Positions 17,488 to 25,041 of a stretch of 64,000 nucleotides of DNA are shown here, piece after piece. The notes beneath the pieces were generated by a model. That model was not told the origin of the DNA. It saw only the letters and a program-made list of their open reading frames with translations, and made no database searches. The DNA comes from SKHV01 sp963678565 (lineage in GTDB: Bacteria; Bacteroidota; Bacteroidia; Bacteroidales; Prolixibacteraceae): the NCBI GenBank assembly GCA_963678565.1, contig OY782875.1, positions 1,240,001 to 1,304,000 of the forward strand. The letters are read 5' to 3'. A program made the translations under genes and the position numbers. Position 1 is the first letter of the stretch; every line of letters begins with the position of its first letter.

Positions 17488-18391
17488 GATTTTGGTGTTG
17501 CATTAAATCAATAAAAACGTCTTCGATATTTGAAAAACTTTCTTCAATTTTAATATCCGAAAAGGAATTTTCATTCAGAAAGAACTCAATCTGATCTTTT
17601 GGAGTGTCTGGCTTAACGGTAAGGTGTAAATATTGTCCAAAGGGAAAAACAGAGTTTGTGTATTCCCATGCTTTTAGTGTTTTAAGTAATCGATAAGTTT
17701 CGTTAGCACGAACTTTAAAAATGGTTTTTCCATAAATTCTTGTAATTGAATCGGGAGCATCGACCGCTAATATTTTTCCCTCTTGAATTAAAGCAACCCG
17801 ATCGCATAAATTGGCTTCATCCATATAAGGGGTTGATACAATGATGGTAATGTTGTACTTCTTTAATTGGGCAAGCATTTCCCAAAATTCTTTGCGAGAA
17901 ACTGCATCTACTCCAGTAGTTGGTTCATCTAAAACCAATATTTCGGGTTTATGAATGAGGGCGCAACAAAGTGCTAACTTTTGTTTCATTCCGCCAGAAA
18001 GCTTTCCTGCTCTTCGATTTTTAAACGGTTCAATTTGTTTGTAAATATTTTCGATTAAATAGTAATTCTCCTTTATGCTTGTACCAAAAACCGAGGCATA
18101 AAATGCTAAATTCTCTTCAACACTCAAATCGGCATAAAGCGAAAAACGCCCTGGCATGTAGCCCACCATTTTTCGAATTTGTTTGTAATTTTTAACAACA
18201 TCAATATTGTTGATCGAAACACTTCCTTTGTTGGGCAACATCACCGAAACCAGAATGCGCATCAAGGTTGTTTTGCCTGAACCGTCGGCTCCAATTAAGC
18301 CAAAAAGCTCATTTTCGTTGATTTGGAGCGTTACATTGCTTAAGGCTTTTGTTTGATCGAAGTGCTTTGATATGTTGTCGATTCTGATCAT
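17480..18391 (-). CDS. ABC transporter ATP-binding protein (first of pair)
   Basis: A 303-residue ATPase with Walker A GADGSGKTT, a canonical signature LSGGMKQKL, Walker B ILVLDEPTTGVD and YMDEANLCD. It has about 70 extra C-terminal residues after the nucleotide-binding core, as in the ATP-binding subunits of YbhF/YhiH-like systems, where two ATPase domains are fused; here they are two separate overlapping genes. It lies 6 bases downstream of the hlyD gene. Confidence 0.9.
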   Translation of the reverse strand: MIRIDNISKHFDQTKALSNVTLQINENELFGLIGADGSGKTTLMRILVSVMLPNKGSVSINNIDVVKNYKQIRKMVGYMPGRFSLYADLSVEENLAFYASVFGTSIKENYYLIENIYKQIEPFKNRRAGKLSGGMKQKLALCCALIHKPEILVLDEPTTGVDAVSRKEFWEMLAQLKKYNITIIVSTPYMDEANLCDRVALIQEGKILAVDAPDSITRIYGKTIFKVRANETYRLLKTLKAWEYTNSVFPFGQYLHLTVKPDTPKDQIEFFLNENSFSDIKIEESFSNIEDVFIDLMQHQNHE

Positions 18392-18397
18392 TCTTTT

Positions 18398-19291
18398 TTA
18401 TTTGGTTTCCGAGAAACGAATTTCAGCGGGCATGCCTATTTTTAATGTACCATTATTTTCAACCAGAACATCGATTGCATAAACCAATTTTACTCGTTCT
18501 TCTTTTGTTTGGATGGTTTTAGGAGTGAATTCAGCTTTTGAGGCAACCCAACTAATTTTACCAATGTAGGTTTTTTCTTCTTTTTGGTGGTCGATTAAAA
18601 CGTTAACGCTAGCGCCTAGTTTTATACTCGAAAGGTAGGTTTCGGAAATATAACAACGTAGTTTTAAAGTGCTAAGATCAGCAACTTTTATGATTGGTTT
18701 ACCCATTGTGGTTAGCTCGCCAGCCATTGCATATTTTTCAAGAATGGTGCCGTTAGTGGGAGAAATAATGTTTTGTTTTTCAATTTGATGCTCGATGTTT
18801 GTAATTTGTGCATCCACCACTTTTAGTTCTTTCGAAACCGCATTGATGTTGGTTTTATAAGCTTTTATTTGCTTTTCAACTACTTTCTTTTGTCCTTCAA
18901 TATCTTCTTTCTGTTGCGCAGTAGCAACACCATCTTCTAGTAGTTTTAGAATTCGTTGATAATTTACTTCGATATTTTGAAGTTGCTGTTTTGCGACTTC
19001 AATTTGAGCTTCAATTCCTGCCGTTTTTGATTGGATTGCAGCTTTTTGTGCCCGAACTTGTTGCTTTTGAAGGTATAGGTCGAAGGTGTCGATTTGTGCA
19101 ATTTCTTCGCCTTTAGAAACTACCTCTCCCTCGAAAAAATTGAGTGATAATATTTTCCCATTTCCTTCAGAAGAGATAATTAGCTCGTTGGCTTCAAAAT
19201 TACCGTATGCATCGGCCAATTGTTCGCGATGATCACAGGAACTCAATGTCAATAAAAAGCAGGCGACTATTAGTAATATGGTATTTTTCAT
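18398..19291 (-). CDS. HlyD-family periplasmic adaptor lipoprotein
   Basis: A 297-residue membrane-fusion protein linking the ABC permeases to the TolC-like channel. It is a lipoprotein: signal peptide ending in LSSC (about residue 19). Then come half of a lipoyl domain (GNGKILSLNFFEGEVVSKGEEIAQID), a long alpha-hairpin of about 100 residues rich in Gln/Ala/Lys, the second lipoyl half (SPTNGTILEKYAMAGELTTMGKPI) and the beta-barrel domain. Start chosen at 19291, giving the signal peptide. It lies 16 bases after the TolC gene. Confidence 0.9.
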   Translation of the reverse strand: MKNTILLIVACFLLTLSSCDHREQLADAYGNFEANELIISSEGNGKILSLNFFEGEVVSKGEEIAQIDTFDLYLQKQQVRAQKAAIQSKTAGIEAQIEVAKQQLQNIEVNYQRILKLLEDGVATAQQKEDIEGQKKVVEKQIKAYKTNINAVSKELKVVDAQITNIEHQIEKQNIISPTNGTILEKYAMAGELTTMGKPIIKVADLSTLKLRCYISETYLSSIKLGASVNVLIDHQKEEKTYIGKISWVASKAEFTPKTIQTKEERVKLVYAIDVLVENNGTLKIGMPAEIRFSETK

Positions 19292-19307
19292 AGTATATGA
19301 GTATTGT

Positions 19308-20579
19308 TTACAGGCCAAATAGGTTGTTGTAAGCTGTTATTAATTGTGCTTTCTGAATTTTGTGTGATTCTTTATTCAATTGTGCAATCGATAAGGCATT
19401 TTGTGATTTTAGGTAATCATTGGTGCTCATCGTTCCATTTTCAAATTCTGTTTGACTGCGGCTTGCTATTGATTCTTGTAGCTGAATGATTTCAGTGTCG
19501 GTAGAAAGGAGCAATTCAAGGGCCTCAATCTGACTTAACAATTCCATTTGTTTCGACTTGTTTTGCTTCAAGAACTCGTCTTTTTTCGTATCAATAATGG
19601 ATTGATTGATTTGGTTGATTTTTAACTGTCGATTGGTTTGTTGATAATCGAGTATCTTCCAACTGGCACCAATTCCTATGATTCCAAAAGTCTTGAAATC
19701 ATTGCTAAGCATGTTGAATCCGGGGCGGCCATAACCTAATTGTCCAAAGCCAAAAACTTTGGGTTTTCTGGTAGAACTAATAAGGTGATTACTTGCGCTA
19801 ATTTGTTTTTGCTTGGCAGTCATTAGTTCCAACTCGGGCCTTAAGTTTTGTTGTTTGCGATATAGTTCAGAATTCGGTAAAGAAAGTTCTTCTGTTGCTT
19901 CTATTTCGATTCCGGTTAAAACGCTTAGTGCTCTTAGTAATCCACCGTATTTCGCTTGTAAGGTGGTTATTTGCTGTTTGAGTTTAAGTACTTCAACATT
20001 CAATAATTCAATTTGAATTTCTTTGATTATGCCATTTTTAAATCCTAATTGTGCTTTCTTGAAACTATCAGAAAGATTGGATTTGTGTATTTTTAGAATT
20101 TGAACTTGTTGATTTAATTGCAATGCTCCAAAATAGTACGCGTCAACAGCTTGGTTAAGCTGAAACAATTCGGTTTGGAGTTGTTTTTGGTTGGTTTTTA
20201 ATATTTGTTGTTCAATTTGCTTTTGCGATTTCGAAACACCTCCATCCCAAATGTTTTGCTTGATATCGATATAAAGCTTGTATTGATCAATTGATACCGG
20301 TTCTAAATCTAGTCCCATCGCTAAAATCGAAGGTGGTAATTCAATTGATGTAACATCGGATTGTAAGGTGGCTTGAGCATTTAAATTTAATTGTGGGAGG
20401 TAGGTGTTTTTTATATTGTTGATTTTGAGCGCCGTAATTTGTTCAAATAGTTCACTTTGCTTTAACAACGGATAGTTCTCTTGAGCCGATTGCCTGCAAG
20501 TTTCTAAAGTAATTTGTGCATTCGAAAAAGTAGATGCAATTAGAAGTAAGCTGACCAATAGATATTTTTTCATTTTCAT
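19308..20579 (-). CDS. TolC-family outer-membrane efflux protein
   Basis: A 423-residue outer-membrane channel with a signal peptide (cleavage after SNA before QIT). The two structural repeats are visible as helical Gln/Leu/Lys-rich regions (about 60-210 and 250-420). It is the exit duct for the operon's ABC exporter. It overlaps the tetR stop by four bases (ATGA), so repressor and channel are co-transcribed. Confidence 0.9.
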   Translation of the reverse strand: MKMKKYLLVSLLLIASTFSNAQITLETCRQSAQENYPLLKQSELFEQITALKINNIKNTYLPQLNLNAQATLQSDVTSIELPPSILAMGLDLEPVSIDQYKLYIDIKQNIWDGGVSKSQKQIEQQILKTNQKQLQTELFQLNQAVDAYYFGALQLNQQVQILKIHKSNLSDSFKKAQLGFKNGIIKEIQIELLNVEVLKLKQQITTLQAKYGGLLRALSVLTGIEIEATEELSLPNSELYRKQQNLRPELELMTAKQKQISASNHLISSTRKPKVFGFGQLGYGRPGFNMLSNDFKTFGIIGIGASWKILDYQQTNRQLKINQINQSIIDTKKDEFLKQNKSKQMELLSQIEALELLLSTDTEIIQLQESIASRSQTEFENGTMSTNDYLKSQNALSIAQLNKESHKIQKAQLITAYNNLFGL

Positions 20580-21193
20580 TTTTTCTCAGGTTTAGATAAT
20601 TGATTGAAAACATTGAGAATAACTTCGGTTCTTTCGCTCAGAAATTGGTCGTAATCATCTTCTTGGTTTTCGAAGAACAGACGTTGGAATATTGGTCTGG
20701 ATAGGTAAGGGAATATGCACATTCCAAGGATATTTGCAATAAAATGCTGCGACTTGTATTCTGTTTTTATTTCACCTAGTTCAATGGGTTTAGTGAGTTC
20801 ATTAATGTTGCTTATGAAATTATTTTGTTCGCGAATAAAACGGGCTAGCTTTTCGGGGTGTTGCCAAATTTCATGAAAAATAAACTGAGGAATAAAGGGG
20901 TTCTCGATTAAGAACTTATTGTAAAATGAAACAATACCAGCCATTACTTCATCCAGCGACTTGCTAGGATCAATTTTAGAGCTGAGTTTTGGAAATAGAT
21001 CATTGATAGATGCTTCAAAAACTGCATCAAATAATTTTTCTTTCGATCTAAAATAATAGTGCAGCAGCGCTTTATTTATTTTTGCTTGATCTGCAATTTC
21101 CTGCATTCTTGCACCTTGCAAACCTTTTTCAATGAAGATTTCTTTGGCTGCTGTTATGATCTTTTCTTCGGTGTTTTGCTCTTTGTTTTGCAT
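20576..21193 (-). CDS. TetR/AcrR-family regulator of the efflux operon
   Basis: A 205-residue TetR-type regulator. The N-terminal helix-turn-helix is typical (IITAAKEIFIEKGLQGARMQEIADQAKINKALLHYYFRSKEKLF); the C-terminal ligand domain is variable and Phe-rich. As first gene of the tetR-tolC-hlyD-ABC-ABC-permease-permease operon it probably represses its own promoter, which has a palindrome just downstream of the predicted start site. The inducer is unknown. Confidence 0.92.
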   Translation of the reverse strand: MQNKEQNTEEKIITAAKEIFIEKGLQGARMQEIADQAKINKALLHYYFRSKEKLFDAVFEASINDLFPKLSSKIDPSKSLDEVMAGIVSFYNKFLIENPFIPQFIFHEIWQHPEKLARFIREQNNFISNINELTKPIELGEIKTEYKSQHFIANILGMCIFPYLSRPIFQRLFFENQEDDYDQFLSERTEVILNVFNQLSKPEKK

Positions 21194-21206
21194 TTAACTA
21201 TTTGGA

Positions 21207-21222
21207 TTAACTAATTGGTTAA
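21207..21222. promoter_or_regulatory. Candidate TetR operator
   Basis: TTAAC (21207-21211) and GTTAA (21218-21222) form an inverted repeat around TAATTG, 14 bases before the tetR start codon. On the minus strand a -7-like TACATTTA (21239-21232) lies just upstream, so a bound repressor would sit at or just after the transcription start. This fits autoregulation; the site is inferred from position and symmetry only. Confidence 0.42.
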
Positions 21223-21388
21223 ACTCTGTGGTAAATGTATGAAATGAGATTTGAAAAGCCAAATAATTGGAGATAATAATTAAAAGGTGGCGCTAGCTGT
21301 TTGTAAATGAGTATAGTTTGTGGTTATTGTCACTAACTTTATATAACTTGTAGTTTCTTATTGATTACCATTAATGCAAATTGAAGCT

Positions 21389-22720
21389 ATGAAAAACCAA
21401 ATTCACCTTAAAGCATCTGTGCTAGTCCTCGTAAGCATTGTTTTTTTATTTTGGTCCTGTCAGGAAAACGATGATTTGAATTATCAAATTGTTGAAATGA
21501 ATGGTTCTGTTGAGTTTGTCAACTATACAACAAGTGGGGTGGCTTATGTTTTAAAAACAGATAGTGCTTCTGCAACTGCGATGTTGGCTGCTAAAGGAGA
21601 TTTGATAATGATTGAAGATGATTACTTTTTTCACGATGGATCTTCTTCTTATGAATTTACAATTAGCGACAAAGTTGTATATAATAGTGGAAAAATATTT
21701 TCATTTTCTTTATCCAATGAATCATTTGTTGAGATGTTAAAACAAAATTCAGATGCGGTTGATTTGTCTCAGCTAGACCATATTGTTATTGATGAAAATC
21801 TGCCTGAAGATGTTTTGGTTCTTATAAGAATTATAGCCTCTCAAAATAAAGAAATAGGGCTGGTTGTTAAAAATTGGAGCCAGGAGATTGTTCCGATTCT
21901 TGAAGCGTTAAATGTAAAATGGTTATCCTTGGATCAATGTTCCAACGAAAATTTAAACGCTTTAAAAAGTATATCGAATGTTGAGTATTTAATGCTCACC
22001 GATCCTGCAAGCCAATTCGAAACCGAATTAGTTGATTTTCCATCTCTGGAAGGACTCGTAATTGATGATTACGGTTTTAGAGATGCGGTCGCTACATCTT
22101 TCTTATCAAATAATAAAAAGATAAAGCAATTGGCCATCGTTAATAGTGAAATAACTGAGTTTGATTTTTTAAGCGGCTTAGATGATCTGAAATCATTAAC
22201 ATTGCAAGTGAGTAATAGTGTGGATTTGGCTTTTGTTTCAGATTACGAAAATTTAACTCGATTGGGTGTAATTAGTGATGATACTAAAAACTGGAATGAA
22301 ATTGGGCAAGTTGAAGCTATAGAATGGCTCTTGATTTCTGCAAATATTGATCAGAATGAATTTGATGAGTTGATGAGGTCTTTACCTAAGATAAGTATTC
22401 TTGAGATGCTACAATGCGACAGTATCGAGTCTGTTGAAAGTCTCATGGCGCTGGATGAATTGAAAGCATTAACGATAAGTGATACCGTACGAGATTTAGA
22501 AGCAATTTTAAAATTGAAAGACTTAGCGTTTTTGTCTTTACCTCAAAGTAATTTGGAAGATGCCGCTTATGCACAAAAAATAGAAAAAGCGCTGCCCAAT
22601 ACAGTTGTTGTTCCGAATGATGGATTTTGCATGGGTTCCGGCTGGATATTATTAATGTTGCCCATGATTATTATTGGCGTATTGTTGCGCAGAACCTATC
22701 TCAACAAACAAGCAAGTTGA
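21389..22720 (+). CDS. Leucine-rich-repeat-like lipoprotein with C-terminal sorting-type tail
   Basis: A 443-residue exported protein. The start at 21389 gives a signal peptide with lipobox LFWSC (about residue 25). The middle (about 120-400) has irregular leucine-rich repeats (NVKWLSLDQCSNENL, LKSLTLQVSNSVDL, LKALTISDTV). The end is unusual: a single Cys at 414 in CMGSGW, a hydrophobic helix of about 14 residues, then RRTYLNK. Cys/Gly-rich motif, helix and basic cluster is the architecture of C-terminal sorting signals such as MYXO-CTERM or GlyGly-CTERM. The next gene, 14 bases away, is a CPBP intramembrane protease. The alternative is a plain second membrane anchor. Confidence 0.72.
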   Translation: MKNQIHLKASVLVLVSIVFLFWSCQENDDLNYQIVEMNGSVEFVNYTTSGVAYVLKTDSASATAMLAAKGDLIMIEDDYFFHDGSSSYEFTISDKVVYNSGKIFSFSLSNESFVEMLKQNSDAVDLSQLDHIVIDENLPEDVLVLIRIIASQNKEIGLVVKNWSQEIVPILEALNVKWLSLDQCSNENLNALKSISNVEYLMLTDPASQFETELVDFPSLEGLVIDDYGFRDAVATSFLSNNKKIKQLAIVNSEITEFDFLSGLDDLKSLTLQVSNSVDLAFVSDYENLTRLGVISDDTKNWNEIGQVEAIEWLLISANIDQNEFDELMRSLPKISILEMLQCDSIESVESLMALDELKALTISDTVRDLEAILKLKDLAFLSLPQSNLEDAAYAQKIEKALPNTVVVPNDGFCMGSGWILLMLPMIIIGVLLRRTYLNKQAS

Positions 22721-22734
22721 AAAAGCATATTTCA

Positions 22735-23349
22735 ATGCGTAAAGTATTTAGTTTAATTATTTTTCTATTTGGAATATTTTTGTTTTCCTATTTTGTTGGA
22801 GCAACAGGTTTCTTGAAAATTTTGGCCTTCGTTGGGATCTTACTTAGCACAATTTTGATCGTTATAGAATGTAGTTCAATTGCTGAATTACAACAAAAAT
22901 TTCTTCTTGTAAAGAGTAAGCGTATTTATGTACTCTTAGGAATTCTTACAGGTATAGCGGTCGGTGGGATTTATCGGAATTCGTTGGGAATTTCATTCAT
23001 TCCAAAATCGTTTTCAATTTTTGTATTTGTTGCGGCTGCTATTGGTGCTAGCGAAGAATTAATTTTTCGTGGATATGTTCAGCGCAAACTTTCAGAATTT
23101 AATAGCTGGGGAGCTGTTGTTGGTGGCGCTTTGTCGCATACCATCTATAAGGTGCTGCTATTTGTAAATCCATTTGTAGTGCAATCAATCGATATTTGGT
23201 TTTTGCTTTCGTGGACCTTCGCGGTGGGTATCGTTTTTGGGATTCTTACAAAATTCTCAAAAAGTATTTGGCCAGCCTTGTTAGCACACATGATTTTCGA
23301 TGTGTTGGTATATGGGCAGTTGTTAAGCGCTCCCTGGTGGCTATGGTAG
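22735..23349 (+). CDS. CPBP-family glutamic intramembrane protease
   Basis: A 204-residue membrane protein with about six helices and the CPBP catalytic motifs: EELIFRGYVQ (EExxxR), a His in GALSHTIYK, and AHMIFDVLVY (HxxxD). Members cleave within membranes, as in CAAX prenyl proteases and myxosortase. I use the ATG at 22735 (MRKVFSL); a TTG at 22717 overlapping the previous stop is possible. It is translated just after the lipoprotein with the sorting-like tail, which may be its substrate (inference). Its last base abuts the convergent transporter gene, so no terminator fits between them. Confidence 0.85.
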   Translation: MRKVFSLIIFLFGIFLFSYFVGATGFLKILAFVGILLSTILIVIECSSIAELQQKFLLVKSKRIYVLLGILTGIAVGGIYRNSLGISFIPKSFSIFVFVAAAIGASEELIFRGYVQRKLSEFNSWGAVVGGALSHTIYKVLLFVNPFVVQSIDIWFLLSWTFAVGIVFGILTKFSKSIWPALLAHMIFDVLVYGQLLSAPWWLW

Positions 23350-24276
23350 CTATTTCGAAGTGCCTTTTTTGATCAATCTTGAAATTAATTCATGGTTCAT
23401 TACCAATAAGGAACCGGCAACTACAATCATTCCAACAATTGCATAAGCATCAGGACTTTCGTCGGGAAGTAAAATCCAACTCAGTGTCGCACCAAAAACA
23501 GGAATGATAAACTTCCAGCTATTTAGGTACGATATTTTTACACCCGGGCGTTTTAATAGTACAAACCAAATCGAGAATGCAGCAGCCGATAAGAAGCTTA
23601 GCCACCCCAATGATAAATAAAACTCCGTTGGGAAATGCTGATTAATTTGTAATCCTTCGATAGGAATAGAAACCAAAAATAGAAACAAACCACCAATCCA
23701 AAGCGATGCTGAACTCAATACAAGCGTTGGTATTTTGCGTTTGTTCTTCATCACCAAAACATTGTAAATGCCTCCAATCAGATTGTTGATAACTAAGAGT
23801 AAAACACCTAATAATTCTTTGCCACCTGCAACTCCTTTGCTTTGTCTTCCCCAATTGATAATCACAATTCCAACAATACCTAAAAGAATACCGCTTGTTT
23901 TTTTGAAGGTCATTTTGTCGTTGTTCATTGCAAAGTGGGCAACCAACGCTGCAAATAAGGGGCCTGAGCCAATTACCATCGCACCCAACGATCCGGGAAC
24001 CATATTCAATCCGGTATAGAAAAAGCTATACATTAAAAACGTTTGCGTAAAAGCAATAACAAGTATAAATCTTAGATTTTTAAATATTTCATTGATATAC
24101 GATTTGAATTTGCCATAAATTAGCATGATTAGGATTCCTGAAATAAAAAAACGCAAACCAGCAAATTGAAGTGGAGACATGTATTGTAATCCAATTTTTA
24201 CGCCGGCAAATGCAGTAGACCACAAAAAACAGGCAATAATTGCCATGGCAGCAGTCGATTTAAGTATATTCTTCAT
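23350..24276 (-). CDS. EamA/DMT-family transporter
   Basis: A 308-residue inner-membrane protein with ten predicted helices in two EamA repeats (first repeat ends near residue 140, second begins near NLIGGIYNVL). Drug/metabolite transporters of this family export amino acids, nucleotides-related compounds or drugs; the substrate cannot be inferred. Near the N-terminus it has the family pattern FLWSTAFAGVKIGLQYMSPLQFAGLRFF. It ends exactly next to the convergent CPBP gene and lies 26 bases after the phosphatase gene on the same strand, so the two may be co-transcribed. Confidence 0.9.
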   Translation of the reverse strand: MKNILKSTAAMAIIACFLWSTAFAGVKIGLQYMSPLQFAGLRFFISGILIMLIYGKFKSYINEIFKNLRFILVIAFTQTFLMYSFFYTGLNMVPGSLGAMVIGSGPLFAALVAHFAMNNDKMTFKKTSGILLGIVGIVIINWGRQSKGVAGGKELLGVLLLVINNLIGGIYNVLVMKNKRKIPTLVLSSASLWIGGLFLFLVSIPIEGLQINQHFPTEFYLSLGWLSFLSAAAFSIWFVLLKRPGVKISYLNSWKFIIPVFGATLSWILLPDESPDAYAIVGMIVVAGSLLVMNHELISRLIKKGTSK

Positions 24277-24302
24277 GAAATATTAAGTAAACAAAAGTGA
24301 GC

Positions 24303-24773
24303 TTATTCTTTTATGTGATGCAGTAGACCTTCGCAAGCGTCTTCTAGTAAATCTAAAACCAATTCAAATCCTGCTGCTCCTCCATAATATGGATCTGGGA
24401 CGCTATCGTGATTGGCATACTGGCTGCAATAATCTGTCATTTTAGAAACTTTCTTAAAGTCTTCGGCATTTCGAGTGAAGTGCCGCAAGTCGTTTAAGTT
24501 TTTGTCGTCCATGGCCACAATGTAATCAAATTGGTCAAAGTCCTCCGGTTTCATTATTCTCGAAATACTGGTTAATTGATAACCTCGTTTTTGGGCATGC
24601 ATTTGCATTCTCGAATCGGCAGGTTCTCCATTGTGAGCCGAAATTGTTCCGGCAGAGTCTACTTCATATGAATTGGCTAAATTATGTTTTTCAAGAATAC
24701 CGTTAAAAACGGCTTCGGCACTAGGGCTTCGGCAAATGTTTCCCCAACAAACAAACAGAACTTTTTTCTTCAT
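24303..24773 (-). CDS. Low-molecular-weight protein-tyrosine phosphatase
   Basis: A 156-residue cytoplasmic phosphatase. The P-loop CWGNICRSP (nucleophile C9, R15) stands at the N-terminus and the general acid is in the late VPDPYYGG motif, as in Wzb/Etp and YfkJ-type enzymes. I start at 24773 (MKKKVLFV) rather than an upstream in-frame ATG that adds a non-conserved stretch. No tyrosine-kinase or capsule gene is nearby, so the target is unknown; it may also be a general phosphatase. Confidence 0.92.
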   Translation of the reverse strand: MKKKVLFVCWGNICRSPSAEAVFNGILEKHNLANSYEVDSAGTISAHNGEPADSRMQMHAQKRGYQLTSISRIMKPEDFDQFDYIVAMDDKNLNDLRHFTRNAEDFKKVSKMTDYCSQYANHDSVPDPYYGGAAGFELVLDLLEDACEGLLHHIKE

Positions 24774-24957
24774 GTGGTACAAATAATAGTTAACAAACAA
24801 ATGCAAAGTAAAATAGTTTCTTGCGCTAAAAAAATAATAAATGAATTGAAATTAGAATCTTAATAGTTTTTCAACAAGGAGTAATTTATTCATGTTAAGA
24901 AACGAAGTTTTGTAGCCATCTTTTGGCTTAAAAATGAGGTGGATTGGCTGAAAATTT

Positions 24958-24965
24958 TATATTTG
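24958..24965 (+). promoter_or_regulatory. Promoter -7 element of hppA
   Basis: TATATTTG matches TAnnTTTG exactly and lies 76 bases upstream of the hppA ATG. The best upstream TTGG (24944-24947) is spaced too closely for a standard -33 element, so only the -7 element is called. Confidence 0.4.
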
Positions 24966-25041
24966 TAATAACCTATACCAATCTTGTGAGAAATATATTA
25001 CAAGAAACTAATTATTAACATTTCTAACCAATAAACTAATT

